Source: Clostridium mobile (GTDB taxonomy: Bacteria; Bacillota; Clostridia; Clostridiales; Clostridiaceae). Taken from it: a DNA stretch of 64,000 nt. Positions 25,329-34,614 of the stretch are shown piece by piece. The notes below the pieces were generated by a model. The model was not told where the DNA came from. It searched no databases and saw only the letters and a list, made by a program, of their open reading frames with translations. Within the stretch, counting starts at the first letter, position 1. The number at the start of each line of letters is the position of its first letter. The stretch covers positions 372,001 through 436,000 of the forward strand of contig NZ_JAHLQF010000002.1 of assembly GCF_018918285.1 (NCBI RefSeq), in the 5' to 3' direction. Both the position numbers and the translations under genes were made by a program.

Positions 25329-25970
25329 TTAAGCAGTAATTTCTCTAGCAATTCTTCTAGTAGCAGATTTTATTTGAGGAAGCAGAGATACAGCTATACA
25401 TATAACTGTTTCAGTTCCTATTAGAAGACCATTTACTGATAAAGAATATATAGCAGGATGCATTCCTGCTGGGGCATAGCTACCGAAGAATATAACTCCA
25501 GATAGGAAGTGAAAAAACATTCTTCCAAGTCCTCCTGCTAAAGAAGATAAAACTAAATTATTTCTAAATAGACCAGCAAGCCCTATAGCTCCGAAAGCTA
25601 ATGGAAAGTCTAAAAAAACCTGTGCCCAGTGAACTATATAAGGATCTTGAATAAATTGTAATAATCCATAAGCTGTTCCAACTATGATACTTGGTATAGC
25701 TCCAAACATTGATGAAAAAACCATAATTGGCAACATACTAGCAGGAGTTATACTACCACCTTGTGGCCATGAAAATAGCTTCATATAAGATAATACAAAA
25801 GATAGAGAAATGCATAAGCTACCATATACTAACATTTTAATGCTAAACTTAGTTTCATTTTTCTTTTTTAAGCCCATTATAGATAACAATATAAGTAAAG
25901 TTAATATTACCAAAGTTACAGGCTTAAATTCTAAAAACTCCTTTAAAACTTCACTATTAAATTCTGGCAT
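25329..25970 (-). CDS. thiT: ECF-type thiamine transporter S component
   Basis: A 213-residue membrane protein with about six hydrophobic helices. Motifs that I associate with ThiT are SLSFVLSYMKLFSWPQGGSI, SMLPIMVFSSMFGAIPSI and the QDPYIVHWAQVFLDFPLAF segment that lines the thiamine pocket. It binds thiamine and docks on the shared ECF energising module, whose genes are not in this window. The TPP riboswitch directly upstream on the same strand gives independent support. The ribosome site is AAGGAGG. Confidence 0.95.
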   Translation of the reverse strand: MPEFNSEVLKEFLEFKPVTLVILTLLILLSIMGLKKKNETKFSIKMLVYGSLCISLSFVLSYMKLFSWPQGGSITPASMLPIMVFSSMFGAIPSIIVGTAYGLLQFIQDPYIVHWAQVFLDFPLAFGAIGLAGLFRNNLVLSSLAGGLGRMFFHFLSGVIFFGSYAPAGMHPAIYSLSVNGLLIGTETVICIAVSLLPQIKSATRRIAREITA

Positions 25971-25999
25971 AAAAAAACCTCCTTAAGATTTAATTATAA

Positions 26000-26100
26000 T
26001 CGCTGGAGGATACGAAGACTCACGCTTTCCTACGCAGGTATTATCCTGTTACAGGTTCAAAGGGTCCACCGAAGTGTCTCAGCAAAAGCTCCCCTAGCGA
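26000..26100 (-). ncRNA. TPP riboswitch controlling thiT
   Basis: Read on the minus strand it carries the thi-box landmarks in order: GGGGAGC, GCTGAGA, CACTTCGGTGGACCC, TTTGAACCTG, GATAATACCTGCGTAGG and AAAG, closed by TCGCT/AGCGA. It binds thiamine pyrophosphate and lowers expression of the transporter gene that starts 30 bases later. The short distance suggests control of translation initiation, since no separate terminator stem is evident. Confidence 0.95.
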
Positions 26101-26123
26101 TTAAATATATTATTTTCGTTTAA

Positions 26124-26152
26124 ATATTAGCATGTATTATTAAAAAAGTCAA
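26124..26152 (-). promoter_or_regulatory. Promoter of the TPP riboswitch/thiT transcript
   Basis: On the minus strand TTGACT (26152-26147) and TAATAT (26129-26124) are 17 bases apart. The predicted start lies about 15-20 bases before the riboswitch. From 26153 to 26408 I see no gene or other clear element. Confidence 0.7.
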
Positions 26153-26408
26153 ATTACGTGATTTTTGCAGAATAATATTAACAAGCTCAATTCACTATTT
26201 TCCTCGCAAGAACCCTCAGGGGTCGTTAACATGATCATGTACATATGTTACTAGAAGAAGGTAGTAAAATTTGAAGGCTTCATTGACCAAATAATTGTAA
26301 ATTAGTATAATTCAATTTGAATAATAGAATATTTTCCTTAAAAACAAATATAGGTATTAATAGTATGAAAAAGTATAAATATAAATTTTAAGGTATTGGA
26401 GAAAATAA

Positions 26409-27035
26409 ATGAATAATTATGATTATAAAAAGGAAACAAAAAAAACATATTCTTGGCCTGTAATTATAATGTTTACTATAGTGTTTTGGCCATTTGGATT
26501 TTACTTAATATACAAGAAACTTAACTCTAATAATAAGGAGAAATTTGTAAGATATATATCATATTTCTGCTTTTTTATGACTGTGGCAGGTATACTGGCG
26601 ACATTAACCTCCCCAGAGGATGCAACAGAAAGTATTCCACCTACTATAGTTTTCTTTGTTATAGGACTAGCATTGTTTAGGCTTTATAAAAAACTTATTT
26701 TTAAGGCTGAAAAACATGAAAGATATATTTCTATGATTATAGATGGAAAAGAATTTATTATAGATAATATTGCAGGGGCTATGTCTCTACCTGTACATGC
26801 TGTAAAAAAAGATTTAAAAGATATGATTAATAAAGGATATTTCCAAGGTGCCTATATAAATGATATTACTAACGAAATAGTTTTCCCAAAACCAAATAAG
26901 AAAAATGTCAATGAGACTACACCTAACTATGAGCCGAAAATTCAGGCGAAAGCTGTAACATGTAAAGGTTGTGGAGCTCCTAATAGGGTGACTACTAGTG
27001 TTGCAGAATGCGAATATTGTGGATCACCACTATAG
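26409..27035 (+). CDS. Membrane protein with winged-helix-like segment and C-terminal zinc ribbon
   Basis: Three hydrophobic segments occur near residues 16-35, 48-67 and 75-95. A cytoplasmic part with YISMIIDGKEFIIDNIAGAM and SLPVHAVKKDLKDMINKGYF follows, shaped like a winged helix. The C-terminus is a zinc ribbon, VTCKGCGAPNRV and ECEYCGSPL. I recognise the general architecture of Clostridial zinc-ribbon membrane proteins but no named family. It has its own strong terminator and appears monocistronic. Function unknown. Confidence 0.75.
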   Translation: MNNYDYKKETKKTYSWPVIIMFTIVFWPFGFYLIYKKLNSNNKEKFVRYISYFCFFMTVAGILATLTSPEDATESIPPTIVFFVIGLALFRLYKKLIFKAEKHERYISMIIDGKEFIIDNIAGAMSLPVHAVKKDLKDMINKGYFQGAYINDITNEIVFPKPNKKNVNETTPNYEPKIQAKAVTCKGCGAPNRVTTSVAECEYCGSPL

Positions 27036-27080
27036 AACAATACTTAAAAATAGACGTTAAATAATTAAAATAATATTTAA

Positions 27081-27119
27081 AATCTCAGATAGAGTAGAAG
27101 AACTATCTGAGATTTTTTC
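27081..27119 (+). terminator. Intrinsic terminator
   Basis: AATCTCAGATAG pairs with CTATCTGAGATT, followed by TTTTTCT. Ends the zinc-ribbon gene. Confidence 0.85.
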
Positions 27120-27144
27120 TATACCATAGATATGAAAATATCTC

Positions 27145-27181
27145 GATAGTATAATATGTGTAATAGATATATTATACTATC
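27145..27181 (+). promoter_or_regulatory. Long AT-rich dyad upstream of the AraC-type regulator
   Basis: GATAGTATAATAT at 27145-27157 is the exact reverse complement of ATATTATACTATC at 27169-27181. Each arm contains a TATAAT-like or TATACT-like box, so divergent or autoregulated promoters are possible. It is 68 bases before the likely start of the regulator. Confidence 0.5.
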
Positions 27182-27248
27182 CTTATAGGATGAGTATATA
27201 ATTATGAAAAACTTAGAAAATAGTAAGGTAAGTAAAAGGGAGGTTTTT

Positions 27249-28136
27249 ATGAATAATGTTACATATGAAAAAGTAAATTTAAATCAAAATCTACCTGCAT
27301 TTATAAGGTACGTTGGTAAAGAGAATTTTGATACGGCAAAATATTCTTATATACCTCCCCATTGGCATAGAAGTATAGAAATCACATTTGTTACCGAAGG
27401 GAAAGTAGCAGGGGTTATTAATGGTAAAAGCATTAATGTGAAGAGTGGAGAGTTCATTTTTGTGAATAGTGGAGATGTGCATGAAATTGAGAAATATCCA
27501 GATCAACCATCTGGAGCTGTGATTTTGATTTTATCCTATGAATTTATAAAAAAATTATATCCTAATATTGATAATATTAGATTAGATATTATGAAGTCAA
27601 ATTTTAAAAAAGATAGGTTACGAGAAATATTCTTAGAAATGAAAGAATTTTGTTTGCATCCAAAAGAATTAGATTATATTAAAGTAAATTCATATATTTA
27701 TGAAATTCTCTATATTTTATTATCTAATTGTATAATTTCTAAAGAGCGGGATTATACAAAAAATTATTTTAAATATAGAGAAAAGCAAAAAGAAATATTG
27801 ACTTATATTAGTGAAAATTATAAAGAAGAGCTAACATTAGAACGTATATCTAAACATTTTTATATGAGTAATGAATATTTCTCAAGAAAATTTCGTGAAT
27901 GGTTTGGTATTACTTATAAAGCATATTTAAGTAATTTTAGGCTTCATAAAGCCTATGAAGATATAATAAACAGTGAGGTAAATATTCAAGATATTGCAAT
28001 TTTTCATGGCTTTTCAAATGTAAAGTCTTTTATAAACTTATTTAAGAAAAAGTATAAAATGACTCCTTTGAAATATCGTCAATATTTAAAAGAATCAAAA
28101 AATGACATTAAAATGGGCAAAAAAGAACAACAATAA
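27249..28136 (+). CDS. AraC-family transcriptional regulator (cupin sensor)
   Basis: The start at ATG 27249 is chosen because AAAGGGAGG precedes it; an ATG 15 codons upstream lacks a site. The N-terminus is a cupin arm (IPPHWHRSIEITFVTEGKV, VKSGEFIFVNSGDVHEIEKY). The C-terminal 100 residues carry two AraC helix-turn-helices (LTLERISKHFYMSNEYFSRK and NIQDIAIFHGFSNVKSFINL). It is upstream of and codirectional with the glycosidase operon, and probably responds to a sugar to activate it. Confidence 0.9.
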   Translation: MNNVTYEKVNLNQNLPAFIRYVGKENFDTAKYSYIPPHWHRSIEITFVTEGKVAGVINGKSINVKSGEFIFVNSGDVHEIEKYPDQPSGAVILILSYEFIKKLYPNIDNIRLDIMKSNFKKDRLREIFLEMKEFCLHPKELDYIKVNSYIYEILYILLSNCIISKERDYTKNYFKYREKQKEILTYISENYKEELTLERISKHFYMSNEYFSRKFREWFGITYKAYLSNFRLHKAYEDIINSEVNIQDIAIFHGFSNVKSFINLFKKKYKMTPLKYRQYLKESKNDIKMGKKEQQ

Positions 28137-28224
28137 TTCAATAAAAAATGATAACCTTTAAATAAGGAAAAAGAATGGGCATAATTGATTGAAAATAAAG
28201 AATGTGCCTAATTCTAAAAGGTTA

Positions 28225-28238
28225 TGAAAACGTTTTAA
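28225..28238 (+). promoter_or_regulatory. Candidate cre site (CcpA)
   Basis: TGAAAACGTTTTAA matches the cre consensus TGWAARCGYTWNCW at all but one position. It is about 60 bases before the GH3 gene, where catabolite repression would be expected. Confidence 0.6.
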
Positions 28239-28298
28239 GTAATTGTATGTAAAGAGATTTCTAAAAGAATAAAATATTAAATATTGGAGAGGTGTAAA

Positions 28299-30533
28299 AT
28301 GAAAGAATATACAAGAAAAGAAATAGATAATTATATATATGTGAAAAATCATGGTGGAAAAGATATAGCATATGCAAAGAGCTCAGGGGTTGAAATTCTA
28401 GAAGAAGATGGATATTATTTTAAAGATTTAAATAAGAATGGAAAATTAGATCCATATGAAGATTGGAGATTGCCCATAGAAGATAGAATTAATGATTTAG
28501 TAAATCAGATGAGCATTGAGCAAATTGCAGGTTTGATGTTATATAGCCAGCATCAAGCAGTGTCTACTGGTGAGGGTTTATTTGCAAGGATGTTTTCAGG
28601 TACCTATGATGGGAAATCATTAAAAGAAAGTGGGAAGAAAATTAGTGATTTAACTGATCAACAGAAGAAGTTTTTAACTGAAGACAACTTACGTCATATT
28701 CTTTTGACAGTTGTTGATGATGCTAAAACAGCAGCAAAATGGAATAATAATATTCAAGCTTTTGTAGAAGGAATGGACCTAGGCATTCCAAACAATATTA
28801 GTTCAGATCCTCGTCATACTCCAAATGCAGATACTGAATTTAATGCAGGATCAGGAGGGAAAATATCAAAATGGCCAGAACCATTAGGTTTAGCCGCTAC
28901 CTTTGATCCAGAACTAGTTAGACGTTTTGGACAGGTGGCTTCAAAGGAATATCGCTGTTTAGGGATTTCAACAGCATTATCACCTCAGGTAGACATAGCA
29001 ACAGAACCTAGGTGGATGAGATTTAGTGGAACTTTCGGTGACGACAGTAAGTTATCAGCTGATATGGCAGAAGCCTATTGTGATGGTTTTCAAACTGATG
29101 AAGAAACTGGTCAGTGGGGAGCAGAAAGTGTAAATGCAATGGTTAAACATTGGCCAGGAGGTGGAAGCGGAGAAGGCGGAAGAGACGCTCACTTTGGATA
29201 TGGAAAGTTCGCAGTTTATCCAGGTAATAACTTTGAAGAGCACTTAATACCATTTACTGAAGGTGCATTTAAGCTGAAAAATGGTACAAAACAAGCATCT
29301 GCAGTAATGCCATATTATACAATTTCTTATGATGTAGATATAATAAATAACGAAAATGTTGGAAATTCATATAGTAAGTATTTAATTACAGATTTATTAC
29401 GTAATAAATATAAATATGATGGAGTTGTATGTACCGACTGGATGATTACAAAGGATTGTCCGGATATAGCATCCTTTATGGTGGGAAAATGCTGGGGAGT
29501 AGAAACAATGAGTGAAGCACAACGTCATTATAAAATATTAATGGCTGGTGTAGATCAATTTGGTGGAAATAATGAAATGCAACCAATTATAGATGCTTAT
29601 GAAATTGGAATTAAAGAGCATGGAGAAACCTTTATGAGGGAACGTTTTGAAAGAAGTGCCAAGCGTTTACTTAAGAATATATTTAGCACTGGTTTATTCG
29701 AAAATCCTTATGTAGATCCTGATTATTCGGAAACACTTGTTGGTAATAAGGAATTTATGCAAGAGGGTTATGATGCTCAAGTTAAATCTGTAGTAATGTT
29801 AAAAAATAAGGATAATGTTTTACCTATTTGCAATAAAAAGAAGGTTTATATTCCTAAGCGTAGGGTAAAAGAAGGTGTGGATTGGTTTGGAAATGTAATA
29901 CCAGCCCATGAGGTATTCCCAGTTAAGGATACAACTGTTGAAAGATATTATACATTAGTTGAAACTCCAGAAGAAGCGGATTTTGCATTGGTATTTATTG
30001 AATCACCAGATAGCGTAGGATACAAAGAAAAAGAGGGATATGTTCCTATAACTCTTCAATACCGTCCATACACTGCTGAGTTTGGAAGAAAAGAAAGTAT
30101 TGCACAAGATAAAAATGATGTAATTAAAAATCGTAGTTACTTAGGCAAGAGTAATACATGTAGCAATGAACAAGATTTAGATATTATTTTAGAAACGAAG
30201 GCAGCTATGAAAGATAAGCCTGTAATAGTTTCTATGAATTGTAAGAATCCTACCGTTGTAGAAGAGTTTGAAAGCAAGGTTCAGGGGATTTTAATAAACT
30301 TCAATGTGCAATTAGAAGCAATTTTAGATATTGTTTCAGGAAAAGAAGAGCCAAGTGGATTACTACCTTTCCAAATGCCAAAAGATATGAAAACTGTAGA
30401 AGAACAATTTGAAGATGTTTCACATGATATGGAATGTTATGTTGATGAAGAAGGGCATAGTTATGACTTTGCTTATGGAATGAATTATAGCGGTGTAATT
30501 CAAGATGATCGTGTGAAAAAATATAAGAAATAG
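28299..30533 (+). CDS. Glycoside hydrolase family 3 enzyme (beta-glucosidase-like)
   Basis: A 744-residue cytoplasmic GH3 protein without signal peptide. Expected landmarks are MSIEQIAGLMLYSQH early, PRWMRFSGTFGDD and MVKHWPGGGSGEGGRDAH for the sugar-binding site, and the nucleophile region GVVCTDWMITKD with its Asp. The second domain begins VVMLKNKDNVLPI and the C-terminus has DFAYGMNYSG. The first 60 residues include an EF-hand-like DLNKNGKLDPYEDW, seen in a GH3 subgroup. The linkage cannot be told. The ribosome site is GGAGAGG. Confidence 0.9.
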   Translation: MKEYTRKEIDNYIYVKNHGGKDIAYAKSSGVEILEEDGYYFKDLNKNGKLDPYEDWRLPIEDRINDLVNQMSIEQIAGLMLYSQHQAVSTGEGLFARMFSGTYDGKSLKESGKKISDLTDQQKKFLTEDNLRHILLTVVDDAKTAAKWNNNIQAFVEGMDLGIPNNISSDPRHTPNADTEFNAGSGGKISKWPEPLGLAATFDPELVRRFGQVASKEYRCLGISTALSPQVDIATEPRWMRFSGTFGDDSKLSADMAEAYCDGFQTDEETGQWGAESVNAMVKHWPGGGSGEGGRDAHFGYGKFAVYPGNNFEEHLIPFTEGAFKLKNGTKQASAVMPYYTISYDVDIINNENVGNSYSKYLITDLLRNKYKYDGVVCTDWMITKDCPDIASFMVGKCWGVETMSEAQRHYKILMAGVDQFGGNNEMQPIIDAYEIGIKEHGETFMRERFERSAKRLLKNIFSTGLFENPYVDPDYSETLVGNKEFMQEGYDAQVKSVVMLKNKDNVLPICNKKKVYIPKRRVKEGVDWFGNVIPAHEVFPVKDTTVERYYTLVETPEEADFALVFIESPDSVGYKEKEGYVPITLQYRPYTAEFGRKESIAQDKNDVIKNRSYLGKSNTCSNEQDLDIILETKAAMKDKPVIVSMNCKNPTVVEEFESKVQGILINFNVQLEAILDIVSGKEEPSGLLPFQMPKDMKTVEEQFEDVSHDMECYVDEEGHSYDFAYGMNYSGVIQDDRVKKYKK

Positions 30534-30550
30534 AAAGAAGATGAGTAAAA

Positions 30551-31657
30551 ATGAGCAGAAAATATTCTCAAGAATTATTAGAAAAAATTATAGATAAACA
30601 AGAAATAGTTAAAGTTAAAGGGGCAGAAGTTCTAGTAAAAAACATACCTGATAGTGATGAGAGAGGGGTAATGGATCCGCGTTTTTATAATGATATGAAA
30701 ATGCAAATGACTTTGATGAAATTTATGCCTAAAAAATTATTGAAAATGGATACTTCTCCAAAATCAATTGGCAAATTAAGAAAGATGTTTGGTGGAATTA
30801 AGAGTAGCCCAATAGTTGAAAAGAAGATTGATATTATTCATGAAACTGTAGAAGCAGCAGATGGATATAAAGTACCAGTACGTATTTACAAATCTGAAAC
30901 TGCAAAGGAAAATTCACCAATTCTTTATTATATTCATGGAGGTGGATTCTTTGGCGGTTCACCTGATGTTGTTGAAGAATTAGTAAAATTAATTGTTGAA
31001 AAGACAGATATTTTAGCAGTATCAGTTGACTATCGTTTATGTCCAGAAAATCCATATCCAATAGGTCATGAAGATTGCTATTCAGTATTAAAATGGATTT
31101 ATGATAAAGCGGAAAGTCTTGGTGGTAATAAAAATAATATTTTCGTAGCAGGTGACAGTGCTGGTGGAAACTTAACTCAATACTGTACTACAAAAGATAT
31201 GGAGCAGGGATTAGGTATGGTAACAGGACAATTGTTGCTTTATCCTACTTTAAACATGGCAAACGTTGAAGATGAATTCTTCAAATGGAGTAGAGATGAA
31301 TATGAGATTTCTCCAAAGTATAAATCCGGTATAGAAATGATGCTAGGAATGTTTGAAGGATTATCAGGAGGTTTAAGCGATGTTTTAGGTACTACTGATA
31401 CTAAAAATGAATACCTAAATCCATATATTAGAGACCCTAAAGGACTTCCTCCAACATTTATTACCGTTGGAGAATATGATTTTCTAAAAGTAGAATGTTT
31501 AGCATATGCTGCAAAACTTACTAAGGCAGGTGTTGAAACAAAAACCGTATTATATAAAGGCTTAGGGCATGCTTATGGAGACAATGTAGGAGTTTACCCA
31601 CAAAGTGAGGATTGTGCAATTGAAATGGGTAATTTCATTCTAAAATATAGTAAATAA
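30551..31657 (+). CDS. Alpha/beta hydrolase of the hormone-sensitive-lipase (esterase) type
   Basis: A 368-residue esterase. The oxyanion-hole motif YYIHGGGFFGG, the nucleophile elbow VAGDSAGGNLTQ, the acid region in TVGEYDFLK and the histidine in GLGHAYGDN are all present and in the right order. Only 17 bases separate it from the GH3 gene, so the two are co-transcribed. It may deacylate acetylated or otherwise esterified sugars before hydrolysis by the GH3 enzyme; this is inferred from operon position. Confidence 0.9.
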   Translation: MSRKYSQELLEKIIDKQEIVKVKGAEVLVKNIPDSDERGVMDPRFYNDMKMQMTLMKFMPKKLLKMDTSPKSIGKLRKMFGGIKSSPIVEKKIDIIHETVEAADGYKVPVRIYKSETAKENSPILYYIHGGGFFGGSPDVVEELVKLIVEKTDILAVSVDYRLCPENPYPIGHEDCYSVLKWIYDKAESLGGNKNNIFVAGDSAGGNLTQYCTTKDMEQGLGMVTGQLLLYPTLNMANVEDEFFKWSRDEYEISPKYKSGIEMMLGMFEGLSGGLSDVLGTTDTKNEYLNPYIRDPKGLPPTFITVGEYDFLKVECLAYAAKLTKAGVETKTVLYKGLGHAYGDNVGVYPQSEDCAIEMGNFILKYSK

Positions 31658-31722
31658 ATAGTAAATAATAGATAGTAGATAGTAGATAAATAATAGATAA
31701 AAGAAGAAGGAAATGAAACATG

Positions 31723-31760
31723 AAAACCTGGACAATACAGAAATGTGTTGTCCAGGTTTT
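31723..31760 (+). terminator. Intrinsic terminator of the GH3/esterase operon
   Basis: AAAACCTGGACAA pairs with TTGTCCAGGTTTT around a 12-base loop; the A-rich arm and T-rich arm suit termination both ways. A simple-sequence run of TAGATAG units precedes it at about 31660-31700. Confidence 0.85.
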
Positions 31761-31869
31761 AGTTTTCAATTACTCCTTAACATAACTTTTTTACTTACGG
31801 TAAGATGAACCGCATCTATGGAGAATCAAAATTATTATAGTTAATTAACGAGGAAAATATGAGAAATTG

Positions 31870-31878
31870 TGGTATAAT
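31870..31878 (+). promoter_or_regulatory. Extended -10 promoter of the aminopeptidase gene
   Basis: TGG-TATAAT is an extended -10 box 42 bases before the start codon. No good -35 hexamer is seen at the usual distance. Confidence 0.45.
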
Positions 31879-31919
31879 ATTTAATAATTATTATTAAGTA
31901 ATAAAGGAGAAGTTATAAG

Positions 31920-33371
31920 ATGATACAAGTAAAAGATTTAAGTGTTGATAGTTTACAATGTACTGTTACTTTAGCATATGAAGATCAAGAAATAAATAGT
32001 AAGATTTTAGAGAAGTTGAAGTTGAAAAAAGTATTTGAAGGAAAAAGGGAACAAATATTTTATAGAACGACTAATGATTTAAATTATGAGATTTTTGTAG
32101 GATTAGGTAAATATAAAGAGGTAGAAAGAAATGACTTTGTAAATGCAATTGCTAAAGCTATGAAACAAGCTGAAAAGTTAAATGTAGACAACCTTGGTAT
32201 TTATTTTATAAAAGCTAAAGAGTTATGCACAGGTGGTATTACGAAAGCTATAGTAGAAGGTGTTAAATTATCAGGCTACAAATTCAGTAAGTATAATAAA
32301 GGGAAAGAAAGCTATAATCCACATGTAACTATATTAGGTGCACCAAAGGAAAAGACAGGAAAGATGGCAGAAAAGATAGCAGAAGCTAGCAATGTTATTG
32401 ATGGTGTGATTTTAGCTCGTGATCTTGTAAATGAACCTGCTAACATATTGTATCCAGAAACTTTAGCAGAACGTGCAGCCTTAGTTGGAAAAGAAAGTGG
32501 CTTTGAAGTAGAAATATTTGATAAAAATGAAATAGAAAAATTAGGAATGAAGGCATTTTTAGAGGTTGCAAAAGGATCTATTCATAAACCCAAATTAATA
32601 GTTATGAGATATATGGGTAATCCCAAGAGTAATGAAAAAATTGGACTTGTAGGTAAAGGTCTTACTTTTGATACAGGTGGATATTCTCTTAAGCCAACAT
32701 CATCCATGGACACTATGAAAAATGACATGGGTGGAGCAGCTGCTGTTATCGGTACAATGCAAGCATTAGCAAAGAATAAAGTGCAAAAGAATGTAATAGC
32801 GGTAGTAGCAGCTTGTGAAAATGCTATTTCAGGTGGAAGCTATAAACCAGGAGATATTATTGGGTCTATGGCAGGTAAGACCATAGAAGTGTTAAATACA
32901 GATGCAGAGGGTAGATTAACATTAATTGATGCTATCACTTATATTATTAAAAAAGAAAATGTAGAAAAATTAGTAGATCTAGCAACCCTTACAGGAGCAG
33001 TATTAGTAGCACTTGGTACTGAAATAACAGGAGTAATAAGTAATGATGATGCTTTTTATGATGAGTTATTAGTAGCAGCAAAGAGAAGTGGAGAAAAATT
33101 CTGGAGACTTCCAAATGATAAGTGCTTTAAAAAATTATATAAGGGTAACTTTGCAGAACTTAAAAATACTGGTGGACGTAATGCTGGAACAATTACAGCT
33201 GGTATGTTTATAGAAGAGTTTGTGCAAGATAAGCCATGGTTACATTTAGATATTGCAGGAACTGCTTGGACAGATGATGGAAATGATTGTACACCTAAGG
33301 GAGGAACAGGAGCACCTGTTAAAACATTATATGAACTTATTGTAAAAGATGTATGCGAACATTCTAAATAA
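31920..33371 (+). CDS. pepA: Leucyl aminopeptidase (M17 family)
   Basis: A 483-residue cytosolic dizinc aminopeptidase. The C-terminal catalytic domain shows GLVGKGLTFDTGGYSLKP (Lys and Asp), MDTMKNDMGGAAAV (Asp), NTDAEGRLTLIDA (Asp, Glu and catalytic Arg near residue 326) and DLATLTGAVLVALG. The N-terminal regulatory domain is present and the length is usual for the family. The start is ATG 31920 after AAGGAG. It releases N-terminal residues from peptides during protein turnover. It seems monocistronic. Confidence 0.95.
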   Translation: MIQVKDLSVDSLQCTVTLAYEDQEINSKILEKLKLKKVFEGKREQIFYRTTNDLNYEIFVGLGKYKEVERNDFVNAIAKAMKQAEKLNVDNLGIYFIKAKELCTGGITKAIVEGVKLSGYKFSKYNKGKESYNPHVTILGAPKEKTGKMAEKIAEASNVIDGVILARDLVNEPANILYPETLAERAALVGKESGFEVEIFDKNEIEKLGMKAFLEVAKGSIHKPKLIVMRYMGNPKSNEKIGLVGKGLTFDTGGYSLKPTSSMDTMKNDMGGAAAVIGTMQALAKNKVQKNVIAVVAACENAISGGSYKPGDIIGSMAGKTIEVLNTDAEGRLTLIDAITYIIKKENVEKLVDLATLTGAVLVALGTEITGVISNDDAFYDELLVAAKRSGEKFWRLPNDKCFKKLYKGNFAELKNTGGRNAGTITAGMFIEEFVQDKPWLHLDIAGTAWTDDGNDCTPKGGTGAPVKTLYELIVKDVCEHSK

Positions 33372-33525
33372 ATATAGTATATCCAAATCTATAAAATACT
33401 GAGCTTTACACAAAAAATGAGTTTTGTAAGGTGCTGCTCAAGAATCAAGATTGTCTGCAGGTATAGGAATCCATTTAAGTGGAAAAATAACGCTAACACT
33501 TGAGTAAATTTTAAGGAGTGGTTAT

Positions 33526-34038
33526 ATGAGTATTTATACTAGAACTGGAGATAAGGGAACTACAGCTTTATTTGGTGGCAGCAGAATAGAGAAAGATAGT
33601 CTAAAAGTTGAAGCCTATGGAACTATAGATGAATTAATCTCTAATATGGGGGTAGCTTCTTCCTTTATAAAAGATGAGGAACTTAAAGCTGAATTAGTAG
33701 ATATACAAAAGAAGTTATTTGTATTAGGTGCAGAACTTGCCAGTGATGAAAATGGGATTAAACATCTAAAGGAACAAATTGAGCAGAACGATATAGATAA
33801 TTTAGAAAAAATTATAGATAAGTATATGGGAAAAGCGGGCCCTTTTAATGGGTTTGTAACTCCAGGAAAAAATATTCAGTCAGCTATGTTGCATGTATCT
33901 AGAACTGTGGCAAGAAGGGCTGAGAGAGTAATAATAACTTTCAGCAAAGAAGATAAGGTTAGGGAAGATGTTAGAAAGTATGTAAATCGACTTTCAGATG
34001 CCTTATATGCTATGGCTAGATTTGAAGAAGAAAAATAG
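33526..34038 (+). CDS. Cob(I)alamin adenosyltransferase, PduO type
   Basis: A 170-residue PduO-type ATP:corrinoid adenosyltransferase. The ATP-binding start YTRTGDKGTTALFGGSRI, the VEAYGTIDELISNMG helix, and the later RTVARRAERVI and VNRLSDALYAMAR helices are the family signature. It converts cob(I)alamin to adenosylcobalamin. The ribosome site is AAGGAG. No cobalamin riboswitch is recognisable in the 154 bases before it, although a short hairpin (GCTTTACA with TTGTAAGG) is present. Confidence 0.92.
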   Translation: MSIYTRTGDKGTTALFGGSRIEKDSLKVEAYGTIDELISNMGVASSFIKDEELKAELVDIQKKLFVLGAELASDENGIKHLKEQIEQNDIDNLEKIIDKYMGKAGPFNGFVTPGKNIQSAMLHVSRTVARRAERVIITFSKEDKVREDVRKYVNRLSDALYAMARFEEEK

Positions 34039-34154
34039 TGGTAAGCAAGTCTTTCCTTTCTTCGTTTCTATTATAAATTAATTATATCATATTATTTAAA
34101 TAGCATTTGATGCTTCAAACAGCAAATATAGTTGTATTAGAAATTATGAAAATA

Positions 34155-34196
34155 AAATAAGGGTACTATGTGCAAATAGCACAAGTACCCTTATTT
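34155..34196. terminator. Bidirectional intrinsic terminator
   Basis: AAATAAGGGTAC pairs with GTACCCTTATTT and encloses a further GTGC/GCAC stem. It lies between the converging adenosyltransferase gene and the UvrA-like relic and overlaps the end of the latter. Confidence 0.85.
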
Positions 34197-34520
34197 TATA
34201 TATTTCTTTAAATATTGTCCTGTTAGGGAGGACTTACAATTTATCAAATCTTTTGGTGTTCCTTCAAACATTATATTACCACCATTTTGTCCTGCAAGGG
34301 GGCATAAATCAATAATCCAATTCCCTTGACTAATCACATCTAGATTATGCTCTATAACAATTACTGTTCTGCCTTGGTCCACAAGGCGATTTAAAATTTT
34401 AAGAAGTTGTGATATATCGGACATATGAAGTCCTGTGGTAGGCTCATCTAACACATAAACATTTCCTCTGCTCTCCAATTCTTCCTCAGTAAAATCTTTA
34501 ATTTTCTTATCATTATCAAA
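34191..34520 (-). pseudogene. Internally deleted relic of the UvrA-like gene
   Basis: On the minus strand the frame reads FDNDKKIKDFTEEEL and then, without a break, ESRGNVYVLDEPTTGLHMSD through to the C-terminus GQYLKKYIK. In the intact gene at 43383-45650 these two parts are about 440 codons apart. The joint falls at GAATTGGAG, which resembles GAATTAGAG at the other breakpoint. The 5' part of the gene is also missing. It has signature and Walker B regions but no Walker A, so it cannot be functional. Small changes relative to the intact copy show it is not brand new. Confidence 0.9.
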
Positions 34521-34614
34521 AGAAACTGACGGTAGCTATAGAAAATTATACCATATAGTATTTTAATTATTTTCCGATATATAAAGTGTATTCAATAAAT
34601 CGGAGGTAATTATT

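Noticed and set aside
31660-31705. Short tandem repeat (TAGATAG units) as a regulatory feature
   Set aside because: It is a brief irregular low-complexity run between a stop codon and a terminator, with no sign of function.
33380-33525. Cobalamin riboswitch upstream of the adenosyltransferase
   Set aside because: A small hairpin is present but the conserved B12-box sequence and core helices are not recognisable.
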